Assembly: GCF_032248695.1 (NCBI RefSeq)
Contig: NZ_JAVHXC010000002.1
Span: forward strand, 1-64,000
Direction: 5' to 3'
From: Dietzia sp032248695
Lineage (GTDB): Bacteria > Actinomycetota > Actinomycetes > Mycobacteriales > Mycobacteriaceae
DNA length: 64,000 nt
The translations under genes and the position numbers were made by a program. Below are positions 26,801-35,507 of the stretch, piece after piece; within the stretch, counting starts at the first letter, position 1, and every line of letters begins with the position of its first letter. Below the pieces are notes generated by a model. It worked only from the letters and a program-made list of their open reading frames with translations, was not told the origin of the DNA and made no database searches.

Positions 26801-28296
26801 GCGATCACACCGGTTCGGTACGAGCGCGGGAGAAATTAACCTCCCGTTCCCGCGGCGGCGTCCTCACCATGACCGCGGATCGCCTCGCCGGGGCCGCCCG
26901 CCAGGCCCAGTCCGGGGAAGTGGTGCTCCAGCTGAAGTACCCCGACGGCACCTACGCAGCTCCGATCATCCGTTTCAACACCGTCGCCGCAGACGTGAGG
27001 ATCACGGTCGAGGAAGACGAGATCCTCGTCCGGGGTCGCAACCTACACCCCGACACGACGGTCCATATCTGGAAGGTCGCCCGCCCCTGGAGCCCGGTCC
27101 TCACCGTGCCACTCGTCAGAGGCCGGGCGGCACTACCCGCGTCGGCCAGAGAGGTGGGTGACCTGCGGATCGCCCCCGCCGTCCAGGACGACTGGGACCC
27201 GATTCCGCCCTCGCCCCTGCCGTCCGGGGACAGCGTTCGGATCTCTCGCCCGAGCGACTTCACTGACCCCGCGACGAGTGGGCTGTCTCGCTTCCTTCTA
27301 GGCCTGGTCGGTACCGACGACATCGACCCCACCCGCCCGGAAGTGTGGTCCGCGCTCGGCCTGCTCTCACGCGGACTCGAGGCCGGCGACGATCAGCGAT
27401 TCCGCCAACTGTCCCGGTTGCTCGGTAACTCTCCCCGTCGAGCTGCACTGTCCCTGGCCGCCGCGCCACTGGACTCCTCCGACAAGCTCGCTCTGCTCAT
27501 TCGATCCGGCCTGGTCTTCCACTCGTTCAAGCCCTACGGCCGCGAGGACTTGCTGGCCAGAGCCGCCAGCACCGCGCTTTCGTCGGAACCCTGGCTCCAC
27601 GTTCTCATCACCATCGCCGACATCCCCGCGGCGAGCGTGGAAGAGCGGATGGTGCTACGGAGCCGCCTCCAGGGCGTGGGCGGACGCACCCTGATCGACA
27701 TCCTCAAGACCGGAAGTGATCCGCTGGCGATTTCCGCGTCCCTCGACGCGGAACTGGTTCTGCGGAGCGACCGGCCCGACGAGGTGAACAAGTTCCTCGA
27801 CACCAAGCGACTGGTCCCCGGGGGTCTCACCGACGCGGCCTCCAGGTACGACGCCTATCGGGCCCTGTTCCGGAACAAGGATTCGGAAATCGACAAGCTC
27901 CGAGAGTTCTACGGGGTGTTGTTCGAGGGGCGCTTCTCACCACTCGGTGAGGTCAAACGCTTCGGTGTCCTCTGGCGGGCGGTGACCGCACGGACCCGAA
28001 AGCTGGGGAACGTCACCAACGCGCACCCCTGGGCCAACGCGCCGTTCGCCAGTCTGACGTTCTGCCTCTACGCCCGCCTGGCTGCCGCAGACGAGATCCG
28101 ACTGGACCCGCCCCCGGGCCTGGACACGACATGGGCCTGGTTCGCCGCACGAGAGCCCCGGCAGACCATGATCGACCTCCTCATCGCGGAGGCCCTGGTC
28201 ACCCGGATGACACTGCGTGATCGCAGACGCAATCCCTATTCTTCATTCGACTCTATGACCGACGAGGACATCGTCGACCTCATCGTCACCCCCTAG
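23875..28296 (+). CDS. Large DruH-like defence protein of unknown mechanism
   Basis: This 1473-aa protein has no recognisable enzymatic motif. Residues 1-235 are helical. Residues about 240-340 form a Pro/Thr/Glu-rich linker. The next segment, with TYWDRYWGRL and HAGTPAAS near residue 468, followed by FLPELLVDPLRRAL, resembles the STY4851/DruH type proteins of Druantia type III. Residues about 590-1110 are beta-rich, suggesting several Ig-like or sandwich domains. The C-terminal 330 residues are helical. The GTG overlaps the previous stop (GTGA), and only seven bases separate it from the following DUF1998 helicase, the same neighbour order as druH-druE. The DruH assignment rests on pattern memory and context and is moderate. 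Confidence 0.7.
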   Translation: MTDASSTGTYTWRLAFPFWDQVVEQVPVSGGALVAETSPEDRVETVLELASAFRGAGDAALGEIYPLIPSQFGLVVDSAKPPETFAALAVRPSQDVTTPLTRADGRRLHRTLSQVNAAAAAVPEPTWPRDPVLRAVSSAVFALPPERFYALIDIRLRGGDADAASAYVNREFQDDLDTILEAAVAEAREAADSPEMRHWLETLISPDGNVALSTHPQLRRRLGLLDVTLAQAVELLVHDVGDLSTETDHPAPPQETTPAETVSTVRPGTSTPTGDSPLTGLEEGGAPTGEEPVLAQPTHAVTPPADEDSTDADTSAIRPHEHATPTSGGPHPGLNLTSDDDLDAWEAALRDRLAEATLAVDTDLSAVELDVLLDVYGDRYRLSRGRGTTVAQIAHHFPAATLMSLVGMASIGLEDNTYWDRYWGRLKVEHGNNDENHLRHLVLPLLEKFGLDPIEGLSKSSHVQRLAIHAGTPAASAGRLIEVLSTYIGSVSSRDTQPFVDWVRQPGQEHVFERLDYPTRNFVRYSGARGAELLGEMARIVAEIAENPASDASTLTTDQTFLPELLVDPLRRALQDADVSGSVRSQRRRSRLSPTLHLEADDSMVVRIPAPSSHTSAPWTVTLDNHVVRVAAEKFSSDRSVEVPLEHPTRRVVVTHPSLTHPIELRLYDASKPLILFTTQGEHIPDTARLPRSEVLTVLPGDLTVLGEHPHAPRVIDEFGAPLGWDGWTIRQWDLTETTSLRTRTSQDEVRDLPVGSQALPALFDEPDDPLPVLPGVFSEKLPVLHDRPWIVLPALGGSEATWTIRYRRAGATEWVVQGDYISPDGGEVPLFADEPAQLGRFDVRVTGPFGARFETSVFVAEGLEIAYDDTLRIPTDNGLTEVTATVWSDDPILVVLDPNLHFGPDDSKRPLRIRRGAASEMVTVRPPRMEFRMTPVGGVPSWSDRQIGRRPDDFTGAVLAVRGIPEDIDVVAEVRDHTGSVRAREKLTSRSRGGVLTMTADRLAGAARQAQSGEVVLQLKYPDGTYAAPIIRFNTVAADVRITVEEDEILVRGRNLHPDTTVHIWKVARPWSPVLTVPLVRGRAALPASAREVGDLRIAPAVQDDWDPIPPSPLPSGDSVRISRPSDFTDPATSGLSRFLLGLVGTDDIDPTRPEVWSALGLLSRGLEAGDDQRFRQLSRLLGNSPRRAALSLAAAPLDSSDKLALLIRSGLVFHSFKPYGREDLLARAASTALSSEPWLHVLITIADIPAASVEERMVLRSRLQGVGGRTLIDILKTGSDPLAISASLDAELVLRSDRPDEVNKFLDTKRLVPGGLTDAASRYDAYRALFRNKDSEIDKLREFYGVLFEGRFSPLGEVKRFGVLWRAVTARTRKLGNVTNAHPWANAPFASLTFCLYARLAAADEIRLDPPPGLDTTWAWFAAREPRQTMIDLLIAEALVTRMTLRDRRRNPYSSFDSMTDEDIVDLIVTP

Positions 28297-28303
28297 GAGA
28301 ACA

Positions 28304-30976
28304 GTGACCGACATACTCGACCCGCTGATCACCGCCCGGACCATCGAGACGACGTACAAGCGGTACCTCACCACGATCCTCCACCCGAAGGAGGCCAGCC
28401 TGCGTGACAAGTTCGTCGGCGAGGTGGCGAGATCGCGCGACCTCACCAAGGGGCCGCTGCTCGAGACCACCCCGCCCTACGCCCCGGGACAGTCGCTGAG
28501 CGATCTCATCGAGGAGGGCGTGCTGGAACCCACGTTCACGCGCCTGGCCGGCCCTGAACTGCCCTTGGAAAGGCCGCTCTACGCGCACCAGGAGAACGCG
28601 ATCCGCAAGGTAGTGGCCGGCCGCAACGTGGTGGTGACGACCGGCACCGGCTCGGGCAAGACCGAGAGCTTCCTCCTGCCCATCTTCAACCACCTCCTGG
28701 CCGAGAAGGCCGCGGGAACTCTCGGTCCCGGAGTCAGGGCCCTGCTGTTGTATCCGATGAACGCCCTCGCCAACGACCAGCTCAAGCGGCTACGGGCGCT
28801 CCTCGCGGACGTCCCCGAGATCACCTTCGGCCGCTACACCGGCGAGACCAAGCACACAGCGAAGGACGCCCATCGGCATTTCCGATCGCTCCACCCCGGT
28901 GAACCGCTCCTGCCGAATGAGAAGCTCAGCCGCGAGGAGATGCAGGCCGAGCCGCCGCATATCCTCCTCACCAACTACGCGATGCTCGAGTACCTCCTCC
29001 TGCGCCCCCGGGATATCGAGTTGTTCGCGAACCACGGAACCCAGACCTGGCGGTTCGTGGCACTGGACGAGGCCCACGTGTATGACGGCGCCCAGGCCGC
29101 GGAGGTCGGGATGCTGCTGCGCCGGCTCAAGGACCGGGTCGCCCCGTACGAGCGGCTCCAGTACATCGCCACCTCCGCGTCGCTCGACGGCGAACCGTCC
29201 GAGGTCACGACCTTCGCCTCGGAACTGTTCAACGCCGACTTCGAGTACTCGTCAGACCCCGCCCGGCAGGACGTCGTCCACGCGGTGCGGATCAGTTCCC
29301 CGGATGCCGCGACCTGGGAGCTGACCCCCGAGCAACTCCTCGAGGTGGTGACCGGCCCGACCGACGACTGGGGCTTCGGTGGAGACGACGGCGGGCCCGA
29401 CCTCGATCGACTGATCGAGCTGTCGGGAATGCCGAGCGCCGGGGAGGCACTCGATCACGAACGCCACATCGTCGCCCTCCGTGCCGCCCTCACAGATGGC
29501 CCCGTCGACATCCGCGTCCTCGCCGGGCAAATCTTGCCGGATCACCCGGAGGCCGAGCGGCTTCTCGAGACCCTCGTCCGATTGGGTGGACGGGTGAAGG
29601 CGGACAACGGGCACCCGGTGCTATCTGCCCGATACCACTTCTTCGTCCGCGCAACCGAGGGCGCCTTCGCGTGTCTCTCCGAGAGCGGCCCCCACGTCGC
29701 CCTGGCCAGGCACGAGGAGTGCCCGACGTGCGCAGCCGCGATGTTCGAGTTCGCCACCTGCACCTCGTGCGGGACCGTCCACTTAGCCGGACAGGTCGAA
29801 GACGACCGGCTGACCCCCGTAACCGGGCGGTCCCACCTCGCACGGTGGTTCGCCCTCCTCGACTCTGCCGACGTGATGGAGGACGAGGACGACTCGATCC
29901 TTGCCGCAGAGGAGGAGCGTCTCAACACCTCCGCCACCTGGCTATGCACTGGCTGCGGTGCCCTCTCCGATAGTCAGGTCTCCGCCTGCCCCTCCGGATG
30001 CAGCAAGGGCACCATCCGGCCGATCTTCGACCTTCACACCAGTAAGGCGGGCCTGTCGACCTGCATCCACTGCGGGGCGCGGAAGAACCACCTGATCCGG
30101 CGCCTCGATCTCGGCAACGATGCGCCAGCTGCGGTGGTTGCCACTTCGCTGTACCAGCAGCTACCGATCGCTGGAGACGAGTCACGCGATCTGGTCGGGC
30201 AGGGCCGCAAGCTTCTCATGTTCAGCGACTCGCGGCAGGCCGCCGCATACGCCGCCCCATACCTCAATGGCACCTACTCCCGGCTGGTCCAGCGTCGTCT
30301 ACTCACCCAGACCATCGACTCCCCCTACTACCAAGACGACGCGGCCACCATCGATGACCTGGTAGCCGACGCCGTGCCCGTGGGGCGTAAAGCCCATCTT
30401 TTCGAAGCGACGGACTCCAAGCGCCACACCGACCGGGCCGTAGCCACTTGGCTCATGTCCGATCTCATCGGCACAGACACCCGCCAATCCTTAGAAGGCC
30501 TGGGGTTGCTCCATGTGAGCATGCGCCTGTCGGAGGATGCCCCTCTTCCTGCGCCCCTCGTCAAAGCTCTCGATACCGACGGTGCGCGAGCTGTCCTGCA
30601 GCAGCTGGCGGCGATGGTCCGGCGCCAGGGTGCAGTGACCATGCCCGACGGGGTCGACGCCACCGACGAACTGTTCGCCCCGCGGAATGTTGTGATCTCT
30701 ATGCGCTCCGATGGTTCCGACCGTCGTCGCAAACAACTGTCCTGGGCTCCCACCCGCGGGACAAACAAGCGGCTCAACTACCTCGAACGTGTCCTGGAGA
30801 AGGTCGGTAAGCGCGACCAAGCCCGCGAGTTTCTCGACAGGCTGTGGATCATTCTCGGAGCGGGCGGAAGCCGCGGGAATGGCCTCGGTTGGCTCAAGGA
30901 CAACACGCCTACCGTGGGGACGAGCCAGCTCGATCACCGGATGATCGACCTTAGGCCCGGTATCAAAGCACAGTAG
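28304..30976 (+). CDS. DUF1998-type helicase, N-terminal part up to an in-frame TAG
   Basis: These 890 residues carry the first RecA domain of a DEAD/DEAH helicase: Walker A TGTGSGKTES near 112, LLYPMNALANDQ, and motif II DEAH near 254. They also hold zinc-ribbon Cys pairs (CPTCA, CTSCG, CTGCG, CIHCG) and FSDSRQAAAY. The frame stops at TAG 30974-30976 and then continues without any frame change into the second RecA domain and the DUF1998 region (see 31025-32977). The start GTG has AGGAGAACA upstream. If read as one gene, the protein would be about 1557 aa, a DruE/DrmA-like helicase. As it stands, the product lacks motifs V and VI and should be inactive as a helicase unless the stop is read through or the two halves associate. 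Confidence 0.8.
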   Translation: MTDILDPLITARTIETTYKRYLTTILHPKEASLRDKFVGEVARSRDLTKGPLLETTPPYAPGQSLSDLIEEGVLEPTFTRLAGPELPLERPLYAHQENAIRKVVAGRNVVVTTGTGSGKTESFLLPIFNHLLAEKAAGTLGPGVRALLLYPMNALANDQLKRLRALLADVPEITFGRYTGETKHTAKDAHRHFRSLHPGEPLLPNEKLSREEMQAEPPHILLTNYAMLEYLLLRPRDIELFANHGTQTWRFVALDEAHVYDGAQAAEVGMLLRRLKDRVAPYERLQYIATSASLDGEPSEVTTFASELFNADFEYSSDPARQDVVHAVRISSPDAATWELTPEQLLEVVTGPTDDWGFGGDDGGPDLDRLIELSGMPSAGEALDHERHIVALRAALTDGPVDIRVLAGQILPDHPEAERLLETLVRLGGRVKADNGHPVLSARYHFFVRATEGAFACLSESGPHVALARHEECPTCAAAMFEFATCTSCGTVHLAGQVEDDRLTPVTGRSHLARWFALLDSADVMEDEDDSILAAEEERLNTSATWLCTGCGALSDSQVSACPSGCSKGTIRPIFDLHTSKAGLSTCIHCGARKNHLIRRLDLGNDAPAAVVATSLYQQLPIAGDESRDLVGQGRKLLMFSDSRQAAAYAAPYLNGTYSRLVQRRLLTQTIDSPYYQDDAATIDDLVADAVPVGRKAHLFEATDSKRHTDRAVATWLMSDLIGTDTRQSLEGLGLLHVSMRLSEDAPLPAPLVKALDTDGARAVLQQLAAMVRRQGAVTMPDGVDATDELFAPRNVVISMRSDGSDRRRKQLSWAPTRGTNKRLNYLERVLEKVGKRDQAREFLDRLWIILGAGGSRGNGLGWLKDNTPTVGTSQLDHRMIDLRPGIKAQ
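30974..30976 (+). other. In-frame amber codon splitting the helicase
   Basis: The codons around it read GIKAQ-stop-WRCSVCRSRTAHNALDV in one continuous frame, placing the stop at the edge of a zinc-ribbon. A single-base change from CAG, TGG, AAG or GAG would create it. Confidence 0.85.
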
Positions 30977-31024
30977 TGGCGGTGCTCCGTCTGCCGGTCT
31001 CGAACCGCCCACAACGCACTAGAC

Positions 31025-32977
31025 GTGTGCCCGACGCTGAACTGCGACGGTGTGCTCGAACTGGCCCCGATCCCGTCACTCCGCGAGGAAGAGAACCACT
31101 ACCGGCATCTGTACCGGTCCATGGCACTCGCCCCAATGTCCGCCAGCGAACACACCGCGCAATGGACTGCAGAAGAAGCGCTGGATATTCAGAACCGCTT
31201 CATTCGGGGCGACATCAACGTGCTCTCGTGCTCGACCACCTTCGAGCTCGGTGTGGACGTGGGCGACCTCCAGGCAGTCGTTATGCGCAACATGCCGCCA
31301 CGCACCGCCAACTATGTGCAGCGCGCCGGCCGGGCGGGCCGTCGGTCCGACTCTGCCGCCTTCGTCACCACCTACGCTCAACGGCGACCGCGTGACCTCG
31401 CTCGCTTCCAGGACCCCACGAACATGATCAACGGCGTCATGCGCGTGCCGTGGGTGCCGATCGACAACGAACGCATCGCTCGGAGACACATCCACTCGAT
31501 CGTCCTCGCCGACTTCCTGCGTGCGCAGTTCGAAAGCTACGGGCGAGAGTTCCCCCACGTCGCCGATCTCCTCTGCGCCGACAACCCGGCCGACGAGGCA
31601 TGGCGGCAGATCGAACCGTTCCTCACGCCGGTCCCGTCGCACCTCGCCGACGCCGTGGCGCGCGTGGTTCCCGGCGAGCTCCACGACGAACTCGGTGTGG
31701 CTGACAACGGATGGGTCCGCCACCTAATCGAGCGGTTTGAGACAGTGGCAGAAGAGCTCCGTCTGGAACGGGCGCAGCTCACCGGGCTTCAGGAGAATGC
31801 GGCTGCCGAGAAGAATTACAAGTTCGCCAGCCTGCTGGACAGAACCCTGCGCACCGTGGAGACTCGCCAGACGATCGCCGTACTTGCCCAGAAGAACATC
31901 CTCCCCAAGTACGGGTTCCCAGTCGACACAGTTGGTCTGCGCACCAACCACTCGCCCGATCCTGCAGGCCAAAAGCTCGAGCTGGATCGCGATCTGGCCC
32001 TCGCCATCCTCGACTACGCACCCGGAAACCAAGTGGTGGCGGCCGGAAAACTGTGGACGTCCCGCGCGGTGGCTAAGAAACCGGGTAAAGCATTTGTCCG
32101 CCATGAATACCGGGTCTGCAACAATTGCGGCGCATTCCAAACTGGACTATCTCTGGCCGACGCCGAGCGCATGTGCGCCGTGTGCGAGACCGAGTTCAGC
32201 AACAAGGCGATCCGGCGGTTCATCATTCCCGAGTGGGGGTTCGTCGCAGATCCCGTGCCCGATCCCGTTGGGTCAGCACCCCCGTCGCGGGGAACGGTCG
32301 GCTCCTCCCATGTGGAGTATCCGGGTGACTCGATCTCACGGGTCGAGCTCATCGGGGGCACGACCACCACCACCGCTACCTCAGGCGTGCGAGCAAAGAT
32401 GGTCGTGCTTTCTGAGGGCATGGGCGCTGGATTCCGAATTTGCACCAACTGCGGATGGGCCAAGCCCCATATGGGCGACCGGTCCACCGCCCATACGAAC
32501 CCCCTCACCGGCGCAGACTGCAAAGGTAGCTTCGAGTTGGTAGCACTGGGACACCGATATCAGACGGACACCGCGGAGATAGTCCCCCGCGGTCTGGTTG
32601 ACGCAAGCCCGAATTCCTTACGCTCGTTGATGTACGCCCTACTCGAGGGCGCATCTGAGGGCTTGGAGATCTCACGCGACGACATCGACGCGACACTCTC
32701 GTGGTCGAAACGCACCCAATCAATCGTTCTTTACGACACCGTCCCGGCAGGGGCCGGGGCGTCTCGAAAGATCACCGAGAACATCAACACCGTGCTCGAC
32801 GCGGCGTACCGGCGTGTGGACAACTGCGACTGTGGCCTCGAGACAAGCTGCTTCGGCTGCCTCCGCAACGCGTTCAACGACCGACATCACGAGGTGCTCA
32901 AGCGTGCGGACGCGCTGAGACTCCTCGATCAGATGCGCTCGTATACCACCGTCACGATCGATAATCTCAATCAGTAG
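31025..32977 (+). CDS. DUF1998-type helicase, C-terminal part after the TAG
   Basis: This is an open frame of 650 residues in the same frame as the upstream half. It carries the second RecA domain, with SCSTTFELGVDVGDLQ and QRAGRAGRRSDS. Zinc-ribbon pairs follow (VCNNCG, CAVCE, ICTNCG), then the DUF1998 end with DTVPAGAG and CDCGLETSCFGCLRNAF. The frame is open from 30977; the GTG at 31025 has no ribosome binding site, so independent translation is unlikely. It is best viewed as the 3' half of one interrupted gene. There is no further stop or frameshift, so the lesion is recent, a sequencing error, or tolerated. GC is lower than in the first half. Unlike the 2171-aa relative, no nuclease-like tail follows DUF1998. 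Confidence 0.75.
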   Translation: MCPTLNCDGVLELAPIPSLREEENHYRHLYRSMALAPMSASEHTAQWTAEEALDIQNRFIRGDINVLSCSTTFELGVDVGDLQAVVMRNMPPRTANYVQRAGRAGRRSDSAAFVTTYAQRRPRDLARFQDPTNMINGVMRVPWVPIDNERIARRHIHSIVLADFLRAQFESYGREFPHVADLLCADNPADEAWRQIEPFLTPVPSHLADAVARVVPGELHDELGVADNGWVRHLIERFETVAEELRLERAQLTGLQENAAAEKNYKFASLLDRTLRTVETRQTIAVLAQKNILPKYGFPVDTVGLRTNHSPDPAGQKLELDRDLALAILDYAPGNQVVAAGKLWTSRAVAKKPGKAFVRHEYRVCNNCGAFQTGLSLADAERMCAVCETEFSNKAIRRFIIPEWGFVADPVPDPVGSAPPSRGTVGSSHVEYPGDSISRVELIGGTTTTTATSGVRAKMVVLSEGMGAGFRICTNCGWAKPHMGDRSTAHTNPLTGADCKGSFELVALGHRYQTDTAEIVPRGLVDASPNSLRSLMYALLEGASEGLEISRDDIDATLSWSKRTQSIVLYDTVPAGAGASRKITENINTVLDAAYRRVDNCDCGLETSCFGCLRNAFNDRHHEVLKRADALRLLDQMRSYTTVTIDNLNQ

Positions 32978-33024
32978 CCATCCTGGCCGCACTTCTGCGG
33001 TCAATTAATTAGAAGGAGTTCGTC

Positions 33025-35460
33025 TTGCGCGGGGCAACCGAGATCTACAAAGTGTACGAGGGCCGTAGCAAGACCCTTCATATACCCGTGTACCAGCGCA
33101 ATTACGACTGGTCCATACCGCAGTGCACGAGGCTGTTCGACGACCTCGAAGCCACGATCAGAGATGACCGCCCAAAGCATTTCTTCGGCGCGGTGGTCGG
33201 CAAGCCAGAAGGAACCTTTGAATGGATCGTCATTGACGGCCAGCAGAGATTGACCACGGTGAGCATCCTCACCTTGGCGCTCGTCAACGCGGCGAAGAAC
33301 GGCGTCATTTCATTCACAGACAAGACGATTCCGACAAAGATCGAACGTGACTTCCTCTTGGTCGATGACGACGCCACCGACGAGGTTAAAGTCAAGCTCA
33401 AGCCGGTCAAAGACGACGATCGCGCGTACCGCAAACTCTTTGGTCCTACGGCCGACTACGTTGAGACGTCGAACATCACCGCGAACTATCGATACTTCCT
33501 TAAGCGCCTAGCCGAAACGGAGCTGTCAGGCGACGAAGTGTGGAACGCGATATGCCGCTTAGAAGTGATGCTATGCGATTTGGAGCCCCACGATGACCCC
33601 CAACGCATCTTCGAAAGCCTGAATTCTACTGGACTCTCCCTCACAGAGGGTGACAAGATCCGCAACCTCGTCCTCATGGACCTGCCGCGCAAGCAGCAGC
33701 AGCGCATCTACGAGGACTTCTGGAACCCGATCGAGAAGCTTGTCTGGCACAAGACCGATTGGTACATCCGTTGGTACTTGGTGACCACGACAGGAAAGAC
33801 CCCGAAGAAAGAAGAGGTCTACACCGCATTTCGAAAGTACATCTCAAGCTCGAGGTCCACCATCAGCCAAATCCTCGAGCACATGCATACATATGCCAAG
33901 TACACTCGCGCAATCCAGGATGCCAAGACAGGCTTCCCACAGACCGACCAACGCCTCAGTCGCTTCAACGCGATCAAAGGTGACGTCGTATTACCTTATC
34001 TCTTGCCTCTAGTCGAAGAAGTACATCTGGGTACCACCACCGACGAGCAGCTGTCCGATGTGATCTCCATCCTGGAGTCATACCTCTATCGACGAATAAC
34101 GTGCAGCATCGGCACGAACGCCCTTAACAAGATTTTCGCAACGCTCTACGGCGAGGCGCGACGCCTCCGGACTGCATCCCAACCGCACCCCGACCTACTC
34201 ATCTACTTGCTGCAGCGGCGTGATGGTAGCGGAAGATTCCCCGACGATGACGAATTCCTCTCAGCCTTCAAGTCGCGCAACTCGTACGCGCTCAGGGGCA
34301 AGTATCAGCAATACCTGTTCGATTGCCTTGAGAACCGTGAATCGAAAGATGTTCGAGACGTAGCCGGAGCGTTGGAAGCTGGCACGGTATCTATCGAACA
34401 CATCATGCCCCAAAAACTTACCCAGTCCTGGCGGAATGAACTCGGCGATGACGCCGAAGAAACTCATCAGACGTGGCTGCACCGAATCGGGAACCTCACG
34501 GTCACCGGATACAATCCCTCGTACTCAAATTCCCCGTTCGAGCGCAAGAAGACGATGAAGAACGGCATCGACGACTCCCCATACCGACTCAACAACTACC
34601 TCAAAGAAGTTGAGAAATGGGGGCCAGCTGAACTAGAGGAGCGCTCGCGACAACTCGCCTCGATTGCTCAAGCCTACTGGTCATATCCTCATACCAATTT
34701 CCGGCCTCCAGCCGCAGTGCTCCCCTCCCTCTCCCTCGGAGAGGGGGGGACGTTCCGCGGTCGCACACTTGTCGCCTATGAGTTTGGCGATGTCAAGGAG
34801 ACCGTGGAATCGTGGGCAGACATGCTTCCACGCCTAATTTCGGTCCTTCTCCAGCACTCCCGCAAAGAGGTCATGGAGCATGCAGGCAAGAGTACGAACT
34901 ACATCGTGATCGAATCGGATTCACAGAAGATTCCAAACGAGTACAGAAAAGTCGACGAAGGACTGGCGGTATACACCTCCAGCTCCACGGACGCGAAGAT
35001 TAGGCTACTCCGAGCCCTCTTCGACGATCTCGACATCGATCCCGAGGAATTGGTTTTCACCTTCCGCCCAGACAAGAACGAGGAGGCCGAGAATCTAGAA
35101 GAGACAGCCAATCTGTCTCCGTTCGCACCGCTCACAAAGTTTGCGGATAGGTTCGACGAATTGTGCAGCCAGACAGTCACTCCGGAAGATACGGCGGAAA
35201 TCCGCGTCGAGTTCGTTCGTGATTTCGCACCGTTCCAGTGCGACGACCCCGTCAAGGCTATGTGTGGGAAGATGCTCCCCGAATTCGAGAACCCGCATGT
35301 AGTAGGCAACGCAAGCACCAACCAGGTTCTCGCGGCTATCAGCGCAACGATCCAAGCCTCTCAGTTCTTCGATCCGCTGGCCTTCCACAACAAGATCGCC
35401 TCCGGAGTCGCCTCGCTCTGGCTCTGGCGCCTCGTCGAGATCTCGAAAGCCGGAAACTGA
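33025..35460 (+). CDS. GmrSD-type modification-dependent restriction protein (DUF262-DUF1524)
   Basis: This 811-aa protein joins an N-terminal DUF262 (ParB/GmrS-like NTP-using) domain, with IPVYQRNYDWS and IDGQQRLTT near residues 22-75, to a DUF1524 HNH nuclease domain, with SIEHIMPQ near 455 and HRIGNLTVTGYN near 488. A further C-terminal region of about 270 residues follows. The fused arrangement is that of single-chain type IV enzymes, which cut phage DNA carrying modified (for example glucosylated) cytosines. The start is a TTG at 33025, chosen because AGAAGGAG lies six bases upstream. Base composition is markedly lower in GC than its neighbours, and TTA codons occur, pointing to recent transfer. 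It follows the helicase operon after 47 bases and may have its own transcript. Confidence 0.88.
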   Translation: MRGATEIYKVYEGRSKTLHIPVYQRNYDWSIPQCTRLFDDLEATIRDDRPKHFFGAVVGKPEGTFEWIVIDGQQRLTTVSILTLALVNAAKNGVISFTDKTIPTKIERDFLLVDDDATDEVKVKLKPVKDDDRAYRKLFGPTADYVETSNITANYRYFLKRLAETELSGDEVWNAICRLEVMLCDLEPHDDPQRIFESLNSTGLSLTEGDKIRNLVLMDLPRKQQQRIYEDFWNPIEKLVWHKTDWYIRWYLVTTTGKTPKKEEVYTAFRKYISSSRSTISQILEHMHTYAKYTRAIQDAKTGFPQTDQRLSRFNAIKGDVVLPYLLPLVEEVHLGTTTDEQLSDVISILESYLYRRITCSIGTNALNKIFATLYGEARRLRTASQPHPDLLIYLLQRRDGSGRFPDDDEFLSAFKSRNSYALRGKYQQYLFDCLENRESKDVRDVAGALEAGTVSIEHIMPQKLTQSWRNELGDDAEETHQTWLHRIGNLTVTGYNPSYSNSPFERKKTMKNGIDDSPYRLNNYLKEVEKWGPAELEERSRQLASIAQAYWSYPHTNFRPPAAVLPSLSLGEGGTFRGRTLVAYEFGDVKETVESWADMLPRLISVLLQHSRKEVMEHAGKSTNYIVIESDSQKIPNEYRKVDEGLAVYTSSSTDAKIRLLRALFDDLDIDPEELVFTFRPDKNEEAENLEETANLSPFAPLTKFADRFDELCSQTVTPEDTAEIRVEFVRDFAPFQCDDPVKAMCGKMLPEFENPHVVGNASTNQVLAAISATIQASQFFDPLAFHNKIASGVASLWLWRLVEISKAGN

Positions 35461-35468
35461 TCCCGAGC

Positions 35469-35500
35469 GACCGCTCTCGCTTCCATCCCCGAGAGCGGTC
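35469..35500. terminator. Strong bidirectional hairpin between restriction gene and tRNA
   Basis: A perfect 11-bp stem (GACCGCTCTCG with CGAGAGCGGTC) has a 10-base loop. It lies between the convergent restriction gene and tRNA-Leu, so it can end transcripts from both sides. Confidence 0.75.
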
Positions 35501-35507
35501 ACTGTTG

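Noticed and set aside
7399..32977. BREX system
   Set aside because: The methyltransferase resembles PglX, but no PglZ-like phosphatase, BrxC-type ATPase or Lon-like protease is present.
7399..35460. DrmC-type phospholipase D gene of DISARM
   Set aside because: No HKD (H-x-K-x4-D) pair was found in any protein of the island.
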